Source of the DNA: Mesorhizobium loti
Lineage (GTDB): Bacteria > Pseudomonadota > Alphaproteobacteria > Rhizobiales > Rhizobiaceae
Length of the DNA stretch: 64,000 nt
NCBI GenBank assembly: GCA_002356515.1
Contig: AP017605.1
Location: forward strand, 4,880,776-4,944,775
Direction: 5' to 3'
The notes below the pieces were generated by a model. It made no database searches. It was not told the origin of the DNA and saw only the letters and a program-made list of their open reading frames with translations. Positions 54,018-62,849 of the stretch are shown in pieces; the stretch's first letter is position 1, and the number at the start of each line of letters is the position of its first letter. A program made the position numbers and the translations under genes.

Positions 54018-54677
54018 TCAGTGGATCGGCACCAGCCCGGCCAGTTCGCGCATGTCGTCGAACAGGATGCCGCCGGCCTCGGTCAGGCCGTCGCGGTCCG
54101 AATAGGGGTCGCCATGATAGGAAAACACCCGCATGCCGGCGGCGATCCCGGCCTGTGTACCGGCAACGCTGTCCTCGATGACGATGCAATCGGCGGGCGC
54201 GAAGCCCATGGTCTTGGCCGCATGCAGGAACAGGTCGGGAAACGGCTTGCCGCGCCCGACCATGGTCGCGGAAAACATTGCATGTTCGAACAGCGGCAGC
54301 AGCCCGGTCTGGCCAAGCGTGATGTGCATCTTCGAAATCCTGGCCGAGGTGGCGACGCAATAGGGTATGCCGGCCGCGCGGACCGCCTCGATGAACTCCC
54401 GGACGTAGGGGATCGCCTCGACGCCATGGGAAAACAGGTCCGGCAGGCCGGCATTCCAGCGATCGACGAAATCGGCACCGAGCCGCACCTCGGTCTGCTC
54501 TTCGATCTCCTTCTGCACCGAGGCCATGCTGCGGCCGGAGAAATTCTTGCGGCAATATTCGAAGTTCGTCGAATAGCCGGCAGCCGTCAGCCATTCGGCG
54601 AGGCGCCGGTTGGCGAGATTTTCGGTGTCAACGAGGATCCCGTCGCAGTCGAAGATAACGAGTTTCGGAATTTGCAT
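54018..54677 (-). CDS. HAD-family phosphatase
   Basis: A 219-residue HAD hydrolase: LVIFDCDGILVDTENLANRR with the nucleophile and acid Asp pair, YCVATSARISKMHITLGQTG with motif II, GKPFPDLFLHAAKTMGFAP with the motif III Lys, and IVIEDSVAGTQAGIAAGMRV with motif IV. The cap is of the beta-phosphoglucomutase-like subclass. The substrate is a small phospho-sugar or similar. It starts directly at the stop of dut (no gap), so the two are translated from one message. Confidence 0.9.
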   Translation of the reverse strand: MQIPKLVIFDCDGILVDTENLANRRLAEWLTAAGYSTNFEYCRKNFSGRSMASVQKEIEEQTEVRLGADFVDRWNAGLPDLFSHGVEAIPYVREFIEAVRAAGIPYCVATSARISKMHITLGQTGLLPLFEHAMFSATMVGRGKPFPDLFLHAAKTMGFAPADCIVIEDSVAGTQAGIAAGMRVFSYHGDPYSDRDGLTEAGGILFDDMRELAGLVPIH

Positions 54678-55163
54678 TCAGGCGGTGCCGGTCGATCCGA
54701 ACCCGCCCGAGCCACGCGCCGTGCCGCCGGCCAGCGAACGCTCTTCCACGGCCACTTGCGTCACCGCGGCGAAAACGATCTGGGCGATGCGCATGCCGCG
54801 CGTCACCGCAAAATCCTCATCGCCGTGGTTGATCAGCAGCACCTTCACCTCGCCGCGATAGTCGCTGTCGACCGTTCCCGGTGAATTGAGGACGGTAAGG
54901 CCGTGCTTGAAAGCCAGGCCAGAGCGCGGCCGCACCTGGCCTTCCATGCCTTCCGGGATTTCCAGGATCAGCCCGGTCGGCACCAAAGCGCGTTTTCCCG
55001 GCAGGATCAGCAGCGGCCGGTCGTCGGGCACCGCCGCGCGCAGATCCATGCCGGCTGCGCCGGCGCTTTCATAGGCGGGGAGGGGCAGTCCTTCAGCATG
55101 CGGCAATCTGACGAAGCCGACAGTGGGACCGATGACTGAGGAGTTTTGGAGGGCTGCGCGCAT
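54678..55163 (-). CDS. dut: dUTP diphosphatase
   Basis: A 161-residue trimeric dUTPase. Motifs 1 to 5 are visible: [30 protein letters not shown] (motifs 2-3), [33 protein letters not shown] and the C-terminal [10 protein letters not shown] that closes over the substrate. It hydrolyses dUTP to dUMP, supplying dTMP synthesis and keeping uracil out of DNA. Start at 55163. Confidence 0.96.
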   Translation of the reverse strand: MRAALQNSSVIGPTVGFVRLPHAEGLPLPAYESAGAAGMDLRAAVPDDRPLLILPGKRALVPTGLILEIPEGMEGQVRPRSGLAFKHGLTVLNSPGTVDSDYRGEVKVLLINHGDEDFAVTRGMRIAQIVFAAVTQVAVEERSLAGGTARGSGGFGSTGTA

Positions 55164-55241
55164 AAAATCGATCCTATCGGCGCGAATGCCGATTCGGTCA
55201 ATTCGCCCGCACCGCTATCAACGGCTTTCTTTCAGGCATCA

Positions 55242-55712
55242 CTATGACCTGGCCATCGGAACCACCGTCGTCTCCTTGATCTCCTCCATCACGAAGGAGG
55301 CCGACACATCCGACAGCGCCACCTTGGCGATCAGCCGCTGGTAGAGCCGGTCATAGGCCTTCACATCGGCGACGCGGGCGCGCAGGACATAGTCGAGGTC
55401 GCCTGACATCCGGTAGACGCCGGTGATCTCGGGAAAGCCGGTCACCGCCGCCCGGAATTTCTGCAGCCAGTCGGGATCATGGTTGGACGTGCGGATCAGG
55501 ATGAACACCGAAAGGCCGAGCCCGAGCTTGTCGGCATCGACCAGCGCCACGCGGCCGGTGATGACGCCATCCTCCTCCAGCCGTTTGACGCGCCGCCAAC
55601 AGGCATTGCGCGACAGGGCCACCCGTTCCGATAGCTGGTCGACCGACAGCGTGCCGTCACGTTGCAATTCGCTCAGCAGTTTGCGGTCGATTTCATCGAT
55701 ATCCAACGCCAT
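55242..55712 (-). CDS. Lrp/AsnC-family transcriptional regulator
   Basis: A 156-residue regulator. N-terminal HTH: DEIDRKLLSELQRDGTLSVD and SRNACWRRVKRLEEDGVITG; C-terminal RAM ligand-binding domain with FPEITGVYRMSGDLDYVLRA and the KAYDRLYQRLI helix. Such proteins respond to amino acids. ATG at 55712 is chosen because the upstream frame is not family-like. It is divergent from the DUF6356-like gene, with 113 bases between them holding both promoters. Confidence 0.92.
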   Translation of the reverse strand: MALDIDEIDRKLLSELQRDGTLSVDQLSERVALSRNACWRRVKRLEEDGVITGRVALVDADKLGLGLSVFILIRTSNHDPDWLQKFRAAVTGFPEITGVYRMSGDLDYVLRARVADVKAYDRLYQRLIAKVALSDVSASFVMEEIKETTVVPMARS

Positions 55713-55825
55713 ATTGGGATGCTTGTCCCATAAAATGGCAAAAGACAAGGACATTTTGAGACCGATGAACCGGCGAGGCGTGTCAGGATACTCATATCGG
55801 AACGCAAGCGCTGAAGGGGACCTCA

Positions 55826-56074
55826 ATGTCGCTCGCAAGCATCTTCACCTCCCATCCGGCCAAGGTCGGCGAAACCTATTTCGGCCATATGGCCTTTGCC
55901 GCCTGGTTCTCCTCGCGCCTGCTGATGGCGGCCGGCGCCGCGCTTGTTCACGCTTTCTTGCCATTTCTCTTCGAGACTACCGCCAGCCGAATCGTCCGCG
56001 AGCTTTACGAGCGGACGCACAACAGAGGCACACACGCGACCAAGGGGCCTGCGGCTCTTCCGGATCGCGCCTAG
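55826..56074 (+). CDS. DUF6356-like small membrane protein
   Basis: An 82-residue protein: MSLASIFTSHPAKVGETYFG, then one or two hydrophobic helices (HMAFAAWFSSRLLMAAGAAL and VHAFLPFLFETTASRIVREL) and a polar Arg/Thr-rich tail. The HPxxVGETYxxH pattern is characteristic of DUF6356 proteins. Function is unknown. It lies 15 bases before the amidotransferase gene and shares a divergent promoter region with the Lrp gene. Confidence 0.75.
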   Translation: MSLASIFTSHPAKVGETYFGHMAFAAWFSSRLLMAAGAALVHAFLPFLFETTASRIVRELYERTHNRGTHATKGPAALPDRA

Positions 56075-56089
56075 AGGACGACAGAAGCG

Positions 56090-56890
56090 ATGTGCCGGTG
56101 GGCGGCCTATCTCGGTGAAGCGGTCTTTCTCGAAGACATTCTGACCGCGCCCTGTCACTCGCTGATTGCCCAGAGCCATTGTGCCCAGGAAGCCAAGTCG
56201 CCGACCAATGGCGACGGTTTCGGCCTCGCCTGGTACGGCGACCGGCCGGAGCCTGGCCTCTACCGCGACATCCTGCCGGCCTGGTCCGATCCCAATCTGA
56301 AGAGCCTGTGCCGGCAGATCAAATCCGGCCTGTTCCTCGCCCATGTGCGCGCCTCGACCGGCGGCGCCACCAGCCGCATGAACTGCCATCCTTTTATCTC
56401 GGGGCGCTGGTCGTTCATGCATAACGGCCAGATCGGCGGCTTCGAAAAGATCCGCCGCGCGCTGGAGAATTCGCTGTCCGACGCCGTCTTCGACCAGCGC
56501 GAAGGCACCACCGATTCCGAGCTCTTTTTTCTCCTGATGATCGACGAGGGATTGGCTGGCGACCCGCAAGGCGCGGTCTCGCGCGCCACCAGCCGCGTCC
56601 TCGAAGCCTCGCGTCGCGCCGGCCTCGAACCAACGCTGAAACTCACCGCCGCCTTCTCCGACGGGCAGGCGCTGCACGCGGTGCGCTACGCCACCGACGC
56701 CCATGCGCCGACGCTCTACACCTCCTCCTTGCGCAAGGGCGGCGGCCGCTGCATCGTCTCGGAGCCGTTTGATCGCGAGGGTGGCGACTGGCAGGCGATC
56801 CCGCCATCGAGCTTCGTCACCATGACCGGGGATGGGATCGCTATCAGGCCTTTTGCTCCGGCCGCGGCGAAGCTGGCGCTGGTCGGGTAA
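56090..56890 (+). CDS. Class II glutamine amidotransferase (YafJ-like)
   Basis: A 266-residue Ntn hydrolase. The nucleophile is Cys2 in MCRWAAYLGEAVFLEDIL, exposed once Met is removed. Glutamine-site motifs are NGDGFGLAWYGD and FLAHVRASTGGATSRMNCHP, then GRWSFMHNGQIGGF. It lacks a synthase domain, as do YafJ-type proteins, so the ammonia acceptor is not known. It is 15 bases after the DUF6356-like gene, probably cotranscribed. Confidence 0.9.
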   Translation: MCRWAAYLGEAVFLEDILTAPCHSLIAQSHCAQEAKSPTNGDGFGLAWYGDRPEPGLYRDILPAWSDPNLKSLCRQIKSGLFLAHVRASTGGATSRMNCHPFISGRWSFMHNGQIGGFEKIRRALENSLSDAVFDQREGTTDSELFFLLMIDEGLAGDPQGAVSRATSRVLEASRRAGLEPTLKLTAAFSDGQALHAVRYATDAHAPTLYTSSLRKGGGRCIVSEPFDREGGDWQAIPPSSFVTMTGDGIAIRPFAPAAAKLALVG

Positions 56891-57040
56891 TCTAAGTCCG
56901 CAACGCCTAGAGTGCCGAACTCAACAGACGGCCGGCACAATTCCGATCAAACGCAGCCAAGCTCCGAATGTTCAACTTCGCTTGAAGTCGTGCCGCTGTC
57001 CGCCATTTTCCAGGCAAGCGGCCAAGCCGGAGCATTTGCC

Positions 57041-58414
57041 ATGGACATCGCTTTCTCCTCGACAACCGAACTCGCCGCCGCCATCGCCGCGCGAAAAATC
57101 TCCGCCGTCGAAGCACTCGACGCCCATCTGGCGCAAATCGACAGCCACAACGCGGCGATCAACGCCGTCATCTCGCTCGACAGGGAAGGCGCGTACGAGC
57201 GCGCCGAAAAAGCCGACGCGGCACTCGCGCGCGGCGCCACGCCCGGACCGCTGCACGGCGTTCCCTTCACGCTGAAGGACACGCACGAAACCGCCGGCAT
57301 GAAAACCACGGTCGGTTTCCCGCCCTTCGCCGATTATGTCGCACAGCAGGACAGCCCGGTCGTCGCCAGGCTGAAGGCGGCCGGCGGTGTGCTGATCGCC
57401 AAGACCAATGTCGCGACCATGCTGTCCGACTGGCAGTCGAACAATCCGTTGTTCGGCCGCACCGGCAATCCATGGAACCTTGAGCGCACCGCCGGCGGCT
57501 CCAGTGGCGGTGCCGCTGCGGCTGTGGCGGCTGGGATGACGCCCTTCGACGTCGGCACCGACATGCAGGATTCGATCCGGCTGCCCGCCGCCTTCTGCGG
57601 CGTCTACGGCCTCAAGCCGACCGAACACCGTGTCTCGCTGGCCGGCGCTTTTCCCGATCCAGGCGGCGCTGCGCGCAGCGTGCGGCTGATGTCGTGTCTC
57701 GGGCCGCTGGCGCGCGGCGTGGACGATCTGTCGCTGATCTATCAAATCATCGCCGGGCCGGACGGACGCGACACCGATCTCGCGCCGATGCTGGTCGAAA
57801 CCATGCCGAAGCTCGACCTCAAGGCACTGCGCATAGCCTTCGCGCCGTCCTTCCCGGGTTTACCGGTGGCCGGCGAGATCGGCGCAGCGGTCGAAAGTCT
57901 GGCAAGGCAGCTACAATCGGCCGGCGTGATCGTCGAGGAAGCGAAACTGCCCAAGCTCGACCTGCACGACGATCTTACTCAGGGCGGCGCGCTGATCGGC
58001 ATGATGATGGAGGCCGCGCAGCCCGAACCGCCGGAGCAGCCGACTTCCGTCTCGCGCTGGTTCGAGGCGCTCGGCCGGCGCGACAAATCCATTCTCGCCT
58101 GGGACCAGTTCTTCGAAAACTGGGATGCGCTGCTTTGCCCGGTCGCCATGACCACGGCCTTCCCGCATTGCGCGCCGGGCACGCCGATCGAGGTCGACGG
58201 CAAGGAGCAAAGCTATTGGATGCTGCCGGCCTGTGGCGCCGTCTTCAACTACAGCGGCCATCCGGCACTCTCGATGCCGTGCGGAGAAGATCGCGACTGC
58301 CTGCCGATCGGCCTTCAATTGGTCGGCAAACGCTGGTCGGAGGCGCGACTGCTTGGTGTCGCGGCGGCCATCGAGCCGCTCGCCGGCGGCTTTCGCCGAC
58401 CGCAGGCTTATTGA
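57041..58414 (+). CDS. Amidase-signature family hydrolase
   Basis: A 457-residue amidase. Catalytic Lys79 in GVPFTLKDTHETAG, the glycine-serine loop AGGSSGG (about 151-157) with the cis-Ser, and Ser178 in GTDMQDSIRLPAAFCGVYGL. Most members have GGS in place of QDS at that site; here two residues of the oxyanion loop differ although the Ser is kept. It hydrolyses an unknown amide. ATG at 57041 aligns with the family start; the earlier frame from 56912 has no protein character. Its 3' end overlaps the FAD oxidoreductase gene by seven bases. Confidence 0.9.
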   Translation: MDIAFSSTTELAAAIAARKISAVEALDAHLAQIDSHNAAINAVISLDREGAYERAEKADAALARGATPGPLHGVPFTLKDTHETAGMKTTVGFPPFADYVAQQDSPVVARLKAAGGVLIAKTNVATMLSDWQSNNPLFGRTGNPWNLERTAGGSSGGAAAAVAAGMTPFDVGTDMQDSIRLPAAFCGVYGLKPTEHRVSLAGAFPDPGGAARSVRLMSCLGPLARGVDDLSLIYQIIAGPDGRDTDLAPMLVETMPKLDLKALRIAFAPSFPGLPVAGEIGAAVESLARQLQSAGVIVEEAKLPKLDLHDDLTQGGALIGMMMEAAQPEPPEQPTSVSRWFEALGRRDKSILAWDQFFENWDALLCPVAMTTAFPHCAPGTPIEVDGKEQSYWMLPACGAVFNYSGHPALSMPCGEDRDCLPIGLQLVGKRWSEARLLGVAAAIEPLAGGFRRPQAY

Positions 58415-59481
58415 GCGAAGCGCGACAGCCCATATGGCGCCAGCAGCGGATCACGCTCGCCGTCGAGGATTTCGCGGGTGGCAAACAGACCAACGGCCGG
58501 CGCCAGCGTGATGCCGGAATGCATGACCGCGACATAGAGGCCGTCCATGCCCTCGGCGCGGCCGATGATCGGAAAGCCGTCGATCGGATTGGGGCGGTAG
58601 CCGATGGTGTGGAAGTCGAGTTCCAGCCCCTCGGCGCCGCGCAATGCTGCCTTCGTGACCGCGAACAGCGCGCGGGCGGTCGCTTCGGCGTCCATACCGG
58701 GATCGCCGCCGGCGAAATCCGAGCCGGCGATGATGCGGCCCTCGGCTGTCTGTCGCATATGCAGCCTATCGGCGTGCACCAGTCCGTTGAGCAGCTTTTT
58801 GTATGGCCGCGAATGGACAATCAGCCCGGGCGGCGTTTCGATCGGCAGCTTGATGCCCGCCGTCGCCGCAATAGCAGGGGCGCCGACACCGGCGGCGATC
58901 ACCACCTCGTCGGCGGCAATCAGCCCATACGATGTGTCCACGCCGGTCGTCCTGCCGTTGGTCTGGACCAGCGCCGAGACCGTGCCGGCAACGACCCGCG
59001 CGCCATGCCGTTCGGCATCCGCGAGCAGGGCCCTGGCCGTCGCAACCGGCTCGGCGACGCCTTCTTCCGCGACATAGACGGCGAATTCGGGCGGTTCGAC
59101 GAGGTTGGGTTCGATTTGCGCCGCCCGTTTGGCGTCAACGCGTTCGATGCCGTAGCCCCAGGAAGAATGTTCGGCCGCATAGGCTTCGAGCCGGTCGGCC
59201 GGCAGATCCCAGCACAGCCCGCCGCACCAGGCGAGCGGCAGCCCTGGTAGCTCGTTCGCCAGCCGTTTCCATTCGGCCATGGCGCGGATGCGCAGCCGAA
59301 AATAGATTTCGGGGTTGCCCCAGCTGGCGTTGATCCAGGCAAAGGAATTGGGCGTTGCGACACCGCCCGCGCCGCTTTCGGAAACGACCGTCACCCGCGC
59401 GCCTGCCCTGGTCAGATGCCAGGCGATGGAGGCGCCGATGATGCCGGCGCCGATGACGATCACTTGTTTCGCCGCAGCCAT
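58408..59481 (-). CDS. FAD-dependent oxidoreductase, DAO/SoxB type
   Basis: A 357-residue flavoprotein. The dinucleotide-binding motif VIVIGAGIIGASIAWHLTRA is at the N-terminus, with a GGVATPNSFAWINASWG segment as in D-amino-acid or glycine/sarcosine oxidases. C-terminal FAD motif: FHTIGYRPNPIDGFPIIGRA then GLYVAVMHSGITLAP. It probably oxidises an amine or imino acid. ATG at 59481 has AAGGAGCGAAC upstream. It is divergent from the TetR gene, sharing a 127-base promoter region. Confidence 0.9.
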   Translation of the reverse strand: MAAAKQVIVIGAGIIGASIAWHLTRAGARVTVVSESGAGGVATPNSFAWINASWGNPEIYFRLRIRAMAEWKRLANELPGLPLAWCGGLCWDLPADRLEAYAAEHSSWGYGIERVDAKRAAQIEPNLVEPPEFAVYVAEEGVAEPVATARALLADAERHGARVVAGTVSALVQTNGRTTGVDTSYGLIAADEVVIAAGVGAPAIAATAGIKLPIETPPGLIVHSRPYKKLLNGLVHADRLHMRQTAEGRIIAGSDFAGGDPGMDAEATARALFAVTKAALRGAEGLELDFHTIGYRPNPIDGFPIIGRAEGMDGLYVAVMHSGITLAPAVGLFATREILDGERDPLLAPYGLSRFAQ

Positions 59482-59573
59482 GTTCGCTCCTTGCCTGGTG
59501 GTCCGCCGAGGACGTTCTTCCAGTGCCACCCCATTCGTCACTTGCCAACATCGGACACGGCAAAAATATGCGC

Positions 59574-59601
59574 TTGACGACAATACGTACGTACGTATTA
59601 T
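59574..59601 (+). promoter_or_regulatory. Promoter and perfect palindromic operator of the TetR-dehalogenase operon
   Basis: TTGACG (-35, 59574-59579) and TATTAT (-10, 59596-59601) are 16 bases apart. Almost the whole spacer is covered by the perfect 18-base palindrome AATACGTACGTACGTATT (59582-59599). Its position between the promoter boxes and seven bases before the TetR ATG region makes autorepression by the downstream TetR protein very likely. It may also affect the divergent oxidoreductase gene. Confidence 0.8.
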
Positions 59602-59608
59602 TACCACC

Positions 59609-60205
59609 ATGGCTAGACAATCACTCCGCGAGAAACTCCTCGACGCCGGGTTCCGGACCATCTGGGATTCAGGCTATGCCGCCGCCGGCGTGCGCGACAT
59701 CGTTGCCGCCGCTGATGCCCGGCCGGGATCCTTCACCAACCATTTCGCCTCCAAGGAGGCGTTCGCCGGCGAGGTGCTGGACCGCTACTTCGCCTATGTC
59801 GGCGGGCTGGTCGAGGTGGCGCTGGCGCAGGACGGCACGCCGCCCATCGGCAGGCTGCGCCGCTATCTCGATCTCATCACCTCGAAGCTCGAGGCGCATG
59901 AATGGGCGCGCGGCTGCATGATCGGCAATCTCAGCCTCGAGACCGCGGTGCACAGCGAGCCGCTGCGTTTGCAGCTCGTCGCCATCTTCGAGCGCTGGCG
60001 CCAACCATTCGCCGCCTGCATCGCCGAAGGCCAGGCAGCCGGCGACATCACCAAGACCTTCGAGGCCGAGGACCTCGCCGACTTCCTGCTGTCGTCCTGG
60101 CAGGGCGCCATGCTGCGCATGAAGGTCGAGCGCAGCCCCGAACCCCTCGAGCGGTTCAAGAAAATCATCTTCAGCACAGTGTTCGCAAAGGAGACGACCC
60201 CATGA
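59609..60205 (+). CDS. TetR-family transcriptional regulator
   Basis: A 198-residue regulator: HTH domain MARQSLREKLLDAGFRTIWD then AAGVRDIVAAADARPGSFTN and HFASKEAFAGEVLDRYFAYV, with a C-terminal effector domain (LSLETAVHSEPLRLQLVAIF). The pattern is close to TetR proteins of the YcdC/AcrR-C-terminal type. It overlaps the haloalkane dehalogenase gene by four bases (ATGA), so it is expressed with its target. Effector unknown; a halogenated compound or its alcohol is a reasonable guess. Confidence 0.92.
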   Translation: MARQSLREKLLDAGFRTIWDSGYAAAGVRDIVAAADARPGSFTNHFASKEAFAGEVLDRYFAYVGGLVEVALAQDGTPPIGRLRRYLDLITSKLEAHEWARGCMIGNLSLETAVHSEPLRLQLVAIFERWRQPFAACIAEGQAAGDITKTFEAEDLADFLLSSWQGAMLRMKVERSPEPLERFKKIIFSTVFAKETTP

Positions 60206-61128
60206 ACTCGAAAGCCGACGATCAACAGGCCGACCTCGCGGCGAGACGTTTGCAGGTTCCCGTGCTCGATTCGACCATGTCCTATGTCGAGGCCGGCGCG
60301 TCCGGTCCGACCGTACTGTTCCTGCATGGCAATCCGACCTCATCCCATATCTGGCGCAACATCATCCCGCATGTCGCGCCGTTCGGCCGCTGCATCGCGC
60401 CTGACCTGATCGGCTATGGCCAGTCCGGCAAGCCCGACATCGACTATCGCTTCTTCGACCAGGTCCGTTATCTCGATGCCTTCCTCGACGCGCTCGACAT
60501 CAGGGATGTCGTGCTGGTGGCGCAGGATTGGGGCACGGCTCTGGCCTTTCATCTCGCGGCAAGGCGGCCGCGGCGCATTCTTGGCCTCGCCTTCATGGAA
60601 TTCATCCGGCCCTTCGCGCGCTGGGAGGATTTCCACCAGCGTCCGCAAGCCCGCGAAATGTTCAAGGCGCTGCGCACGTCCGGTGTCGGCGAAAAGCTCG
60701 TCCTGGAAGACAATGTCTTCGTCGAGAAAGTGCTGCCGGCCTCGGTGCTGCGCACGATGAGCGATGAGGAAATGGCCGCCTATCGGGCGCCGTTCCCGAC
60801 GCCGCAGTCGCGCAAGCCGGTACTGCGCCTGCCCCGGGAATTGCCCATCGAGGGCCAGCCCGCCGACGTTGCCGCCATCAGCGAGCACGATCATCGGGCG
60901 CTGCGTCTGTCCACCTATCCGAAACTGCTGTTTGCGGGTGATCCGGGTGCGCTGATCGGGCCGCAGGCGGCAAAGGAATTCGCGGCCGGGCTGAAAAACT
61001 GCCGCTTCATCAATCTCGGACCCGGCGCGCACTATCTGCAGGAGGATCATGCCGACGCGATCGGCAGCGCGATCGCCGGCTGGCTTCCGCAGGCCGTCCA
61101 GGCGAGCCGCATGGGCGAGTTGGCCTGA
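60202..61128 (+). CDS. Haloalkane dehalogenase (HLD-II type, DmlA/DhaA-like)
   Basis: A 308-residue alpha/beta hydrolase. The catalytic set of HLD-II enzymes is present: nucleophile Asp109 in VAQDWGTALAFHLA, catalytic acid Glu133 in AFMEFIRPF, His277 in GPGAHYLQEDH, and halide-stabilising Asn44 (LHGNPTSSHIWRN) and Trp110. It hydrolyses haloalkanes to alcohols and halide. A haloalkane dehalogenase (DmlA) has been described in Mesorhizobium loti and this protein has the length and pattern expected of that group. Its coupling to a TetR gene suggests inducible expression. Confidence 0.92.
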   Translation: MNSKADDQQADLAARRLQVPVLDSTMSYVEAGASGPTVLFLHGNPTSSHIWRNIIPHVAPFGRCIAPDLIGYGQSGKPDIDYRFFDQVRYLDAFLDALDIRDVVLVAQDWGTALAFHLAARRPRRILGLAFMEFIRPFARWEDFHQRPQAREMFKALRTSGVGEKLVLEDNVFVEKVLPASVLRTMSDEEMAAYRAPFPTPQSRKPVLRLPRELPIEGQPADVAAISEHDHRALRLSTYPKLLFAGDPGALIGPQAAKEFAAGLKNCRFINLGPGAHYLQEDHADAIGSAIAGWLPQAVQASRMGELA

Positions 61129-61227
61129 GGCAGGCCATGGTATCCGGCGGCTTCTCGCCGCCGGACCGGTCGACAGCCCTGCGCTGCGCTGCTAGAAGCC
61201 CGGCCTGTCACACGGAAATCCCAGAGA

Positions 61228-62820
61228 ATGCCCGAAACAATACCAGAGGAAGTGGCGCGCCGCCGCACCTTCGCGATCATCGCGCACCCGGACGCCGGCA
61301 AGACGACGCTCACCGAGAAGCTGCTGCTGTTCGGCGGCGCCATCCAGCTTGCCGGTGAGGTCAAGGCCAAGAAGGACAAGATCCAGACGCGCTCGGACTG
61401 GATGAAGATCGAGCGCGAGCGCGGCATTTCGGTCGTCACCTCGGTGATGACCTTCGAGTATGAGGACAATGTCTTCAATCTGCTCGACACGCCCGGCCAC
61501 GAGGATTTCGCCGACGACACCTACCGCACACTGTCGGCAGTGGACTCGGCCGTCATGGTCATCGACGCCGCCAAGGGCATCGAGCCGCGCACGCTGAAAC
61601 TGTTCGAGGTCTGCCGGCTGCGCGACATCCCGATCATCACCTTCGTCAACAAGATGGACCGCGAAAGCCGCGATCCGTTCGAGATTCTGGACGAGATCGA
61701 GCAGAAGCTGGCGCTGGATACGGCCCCCATCACCTGGCCGATCGGCCGCGGCAGGACATTTTCCGGCACTTATCATCTGGCGCTGAACGCGGTGCGCAAG
61801 GGCGACGACGAGAAGGAGCGCACGCCGGTCAACGGGCCCGATTCCAATCGCGTCGCCGGGCTGCTGCCGGAAAACGAGCGCGAGGCCTTCATCGAGGAAC
61901 TGGAGCTCGCGCGCGAAGCCTGCCGTCCGCTCGACATCGACGCCTTCCGCGAGGGCCATCTGACGCCTGTCTATTTCGGCTCGGCGCTGCGCAATTATGG
62001 CGTGCGCGACCTGATCGAGGCGCTTGGCGCCTTCGGCCCGCCGCCGCGGGCGCAGGAGGCCGACACTCGCACGATCGAGGCGACCGAGGACAAGATGACC
62101 TCCTTCGTCTTCAAGATCCAGGCCAATATGGACCCCAACCACCGCGACCGCATCGCTTTCGTGCGCGTCTGCTCGGGCAAGCTCGAGCGCGGCATGAAGG
62201 CCAAGCTGGTACGCACCGGCAAGCCGATGAGTCTGTCGGCGCCGCAATTCTTCTTCGCCCGCACCCGCGTCACCGCGGATGAAGCCTTTGCCGGCGATGT
62301 CGTCGGCATTCCCAACCACGGCACGCTGCGCATCGGCGACACGCTGACCGAGGGCGAGGAGATTCTTTTCAGGGGCGTGCCGAACTTCGCGCCGGAAATC
62401 CTGCGGCGCGTGCGCCTCGGCGACGCAATGAAGGCGAAAAAACTCAAGGAAGCGCTGCACCAGATGGCCGAGGAAGGCGTCGTGCAGCTGTTCTCGCCCG
62501 AGGACGGCTCACCGGCCATCGTCGGCGTCGTCGGCGCCCTGCAGCTCGACGTGTTGAAGGAGCGGCTGAACTTCGAATACACGCTGCCTGTCGAGTTCGA
62601 AATGTCACGGTTTTCGGTCTGCCGCTGGATATCGGCCGACGACAAGGCCGAGACGCTTCGCTTCATCGAGGCGCATCGCGGCGACATCGCCCGCGACCTC
62701 GACAACGACCCGGTGTTTTTGGCCCAGCACGCTTTCTCGCTGAACTACGAAGCCGAACGCTGGAAAGCGATCCGCTTCGCCACGATCAAGGACTATCAGG
62801 TCCGCGACAAGGCGGCGTAG
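61228..62820 (+). CDS. prfC: Peptide chain release factor 3
   Basis: A 530-residue translational GTPase. G1 AHPDAGKTTLTEKLLLFGGA, G2 region ERGISVVTSVMTFEYED, G3 LLDTPGHEDFADDTYR, G4 FVNKMDRESRDPFE. The C-terminus (SRFSVCRWISADDKAETLRF) is RF3-specific. It recycles RF1 and RF2 after termination. It is followed by a short repeat-like stretch cut by the IS element. Confidence 0.96.
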   Translation: MPETIPEEVARRRTFAIIAHPDAGKTTLTEKLLLFGGAIQLAGEVKAKKDKIQTRSDWMKIERERGISVVTSVMTFEYEDNVFNLLDTPGHEDFADDTYRTLSAVDSAVMVIDAAKGIEPRTLKLFEVCRLRDIPIITFVNKMDRESRDPFEILDEIEQKLALDTAPITWPIGRGRTFSGTYHLALNAVRKGDDEKERTPVNGPDSNRVAGLLPENEREAFIEELELAREACRPLDIDAFREGHLTPVYFGSALRNYGVRDLIEALGAFGPPPRAQEADTRTIEATEDKMTSFVFKIQANMDPNHRDRIAFVRVCSGKLERGMKAKLVRTGKPMSLSAPQFFFARTRVTADEAFAGDVVGIPNHGTLRIGDTLTEGEEILFRGVPNFAPEILRRVRLGDAMKAKKLKEALHQMAEEGVVQLFSPEDGSPAIVGVVGALQLDVLKERLNFEYTLPVEFEMSRFSVCRWISADDKAETLRFIEAHRGDIARDLDNDPVFLAQHAFSLNYEAERWKAIRFATIKDYQVRDKAA

Positions 62821-62849
62821 GCGCCAGTTTTTCCTTCTCCCCTTGTGGG

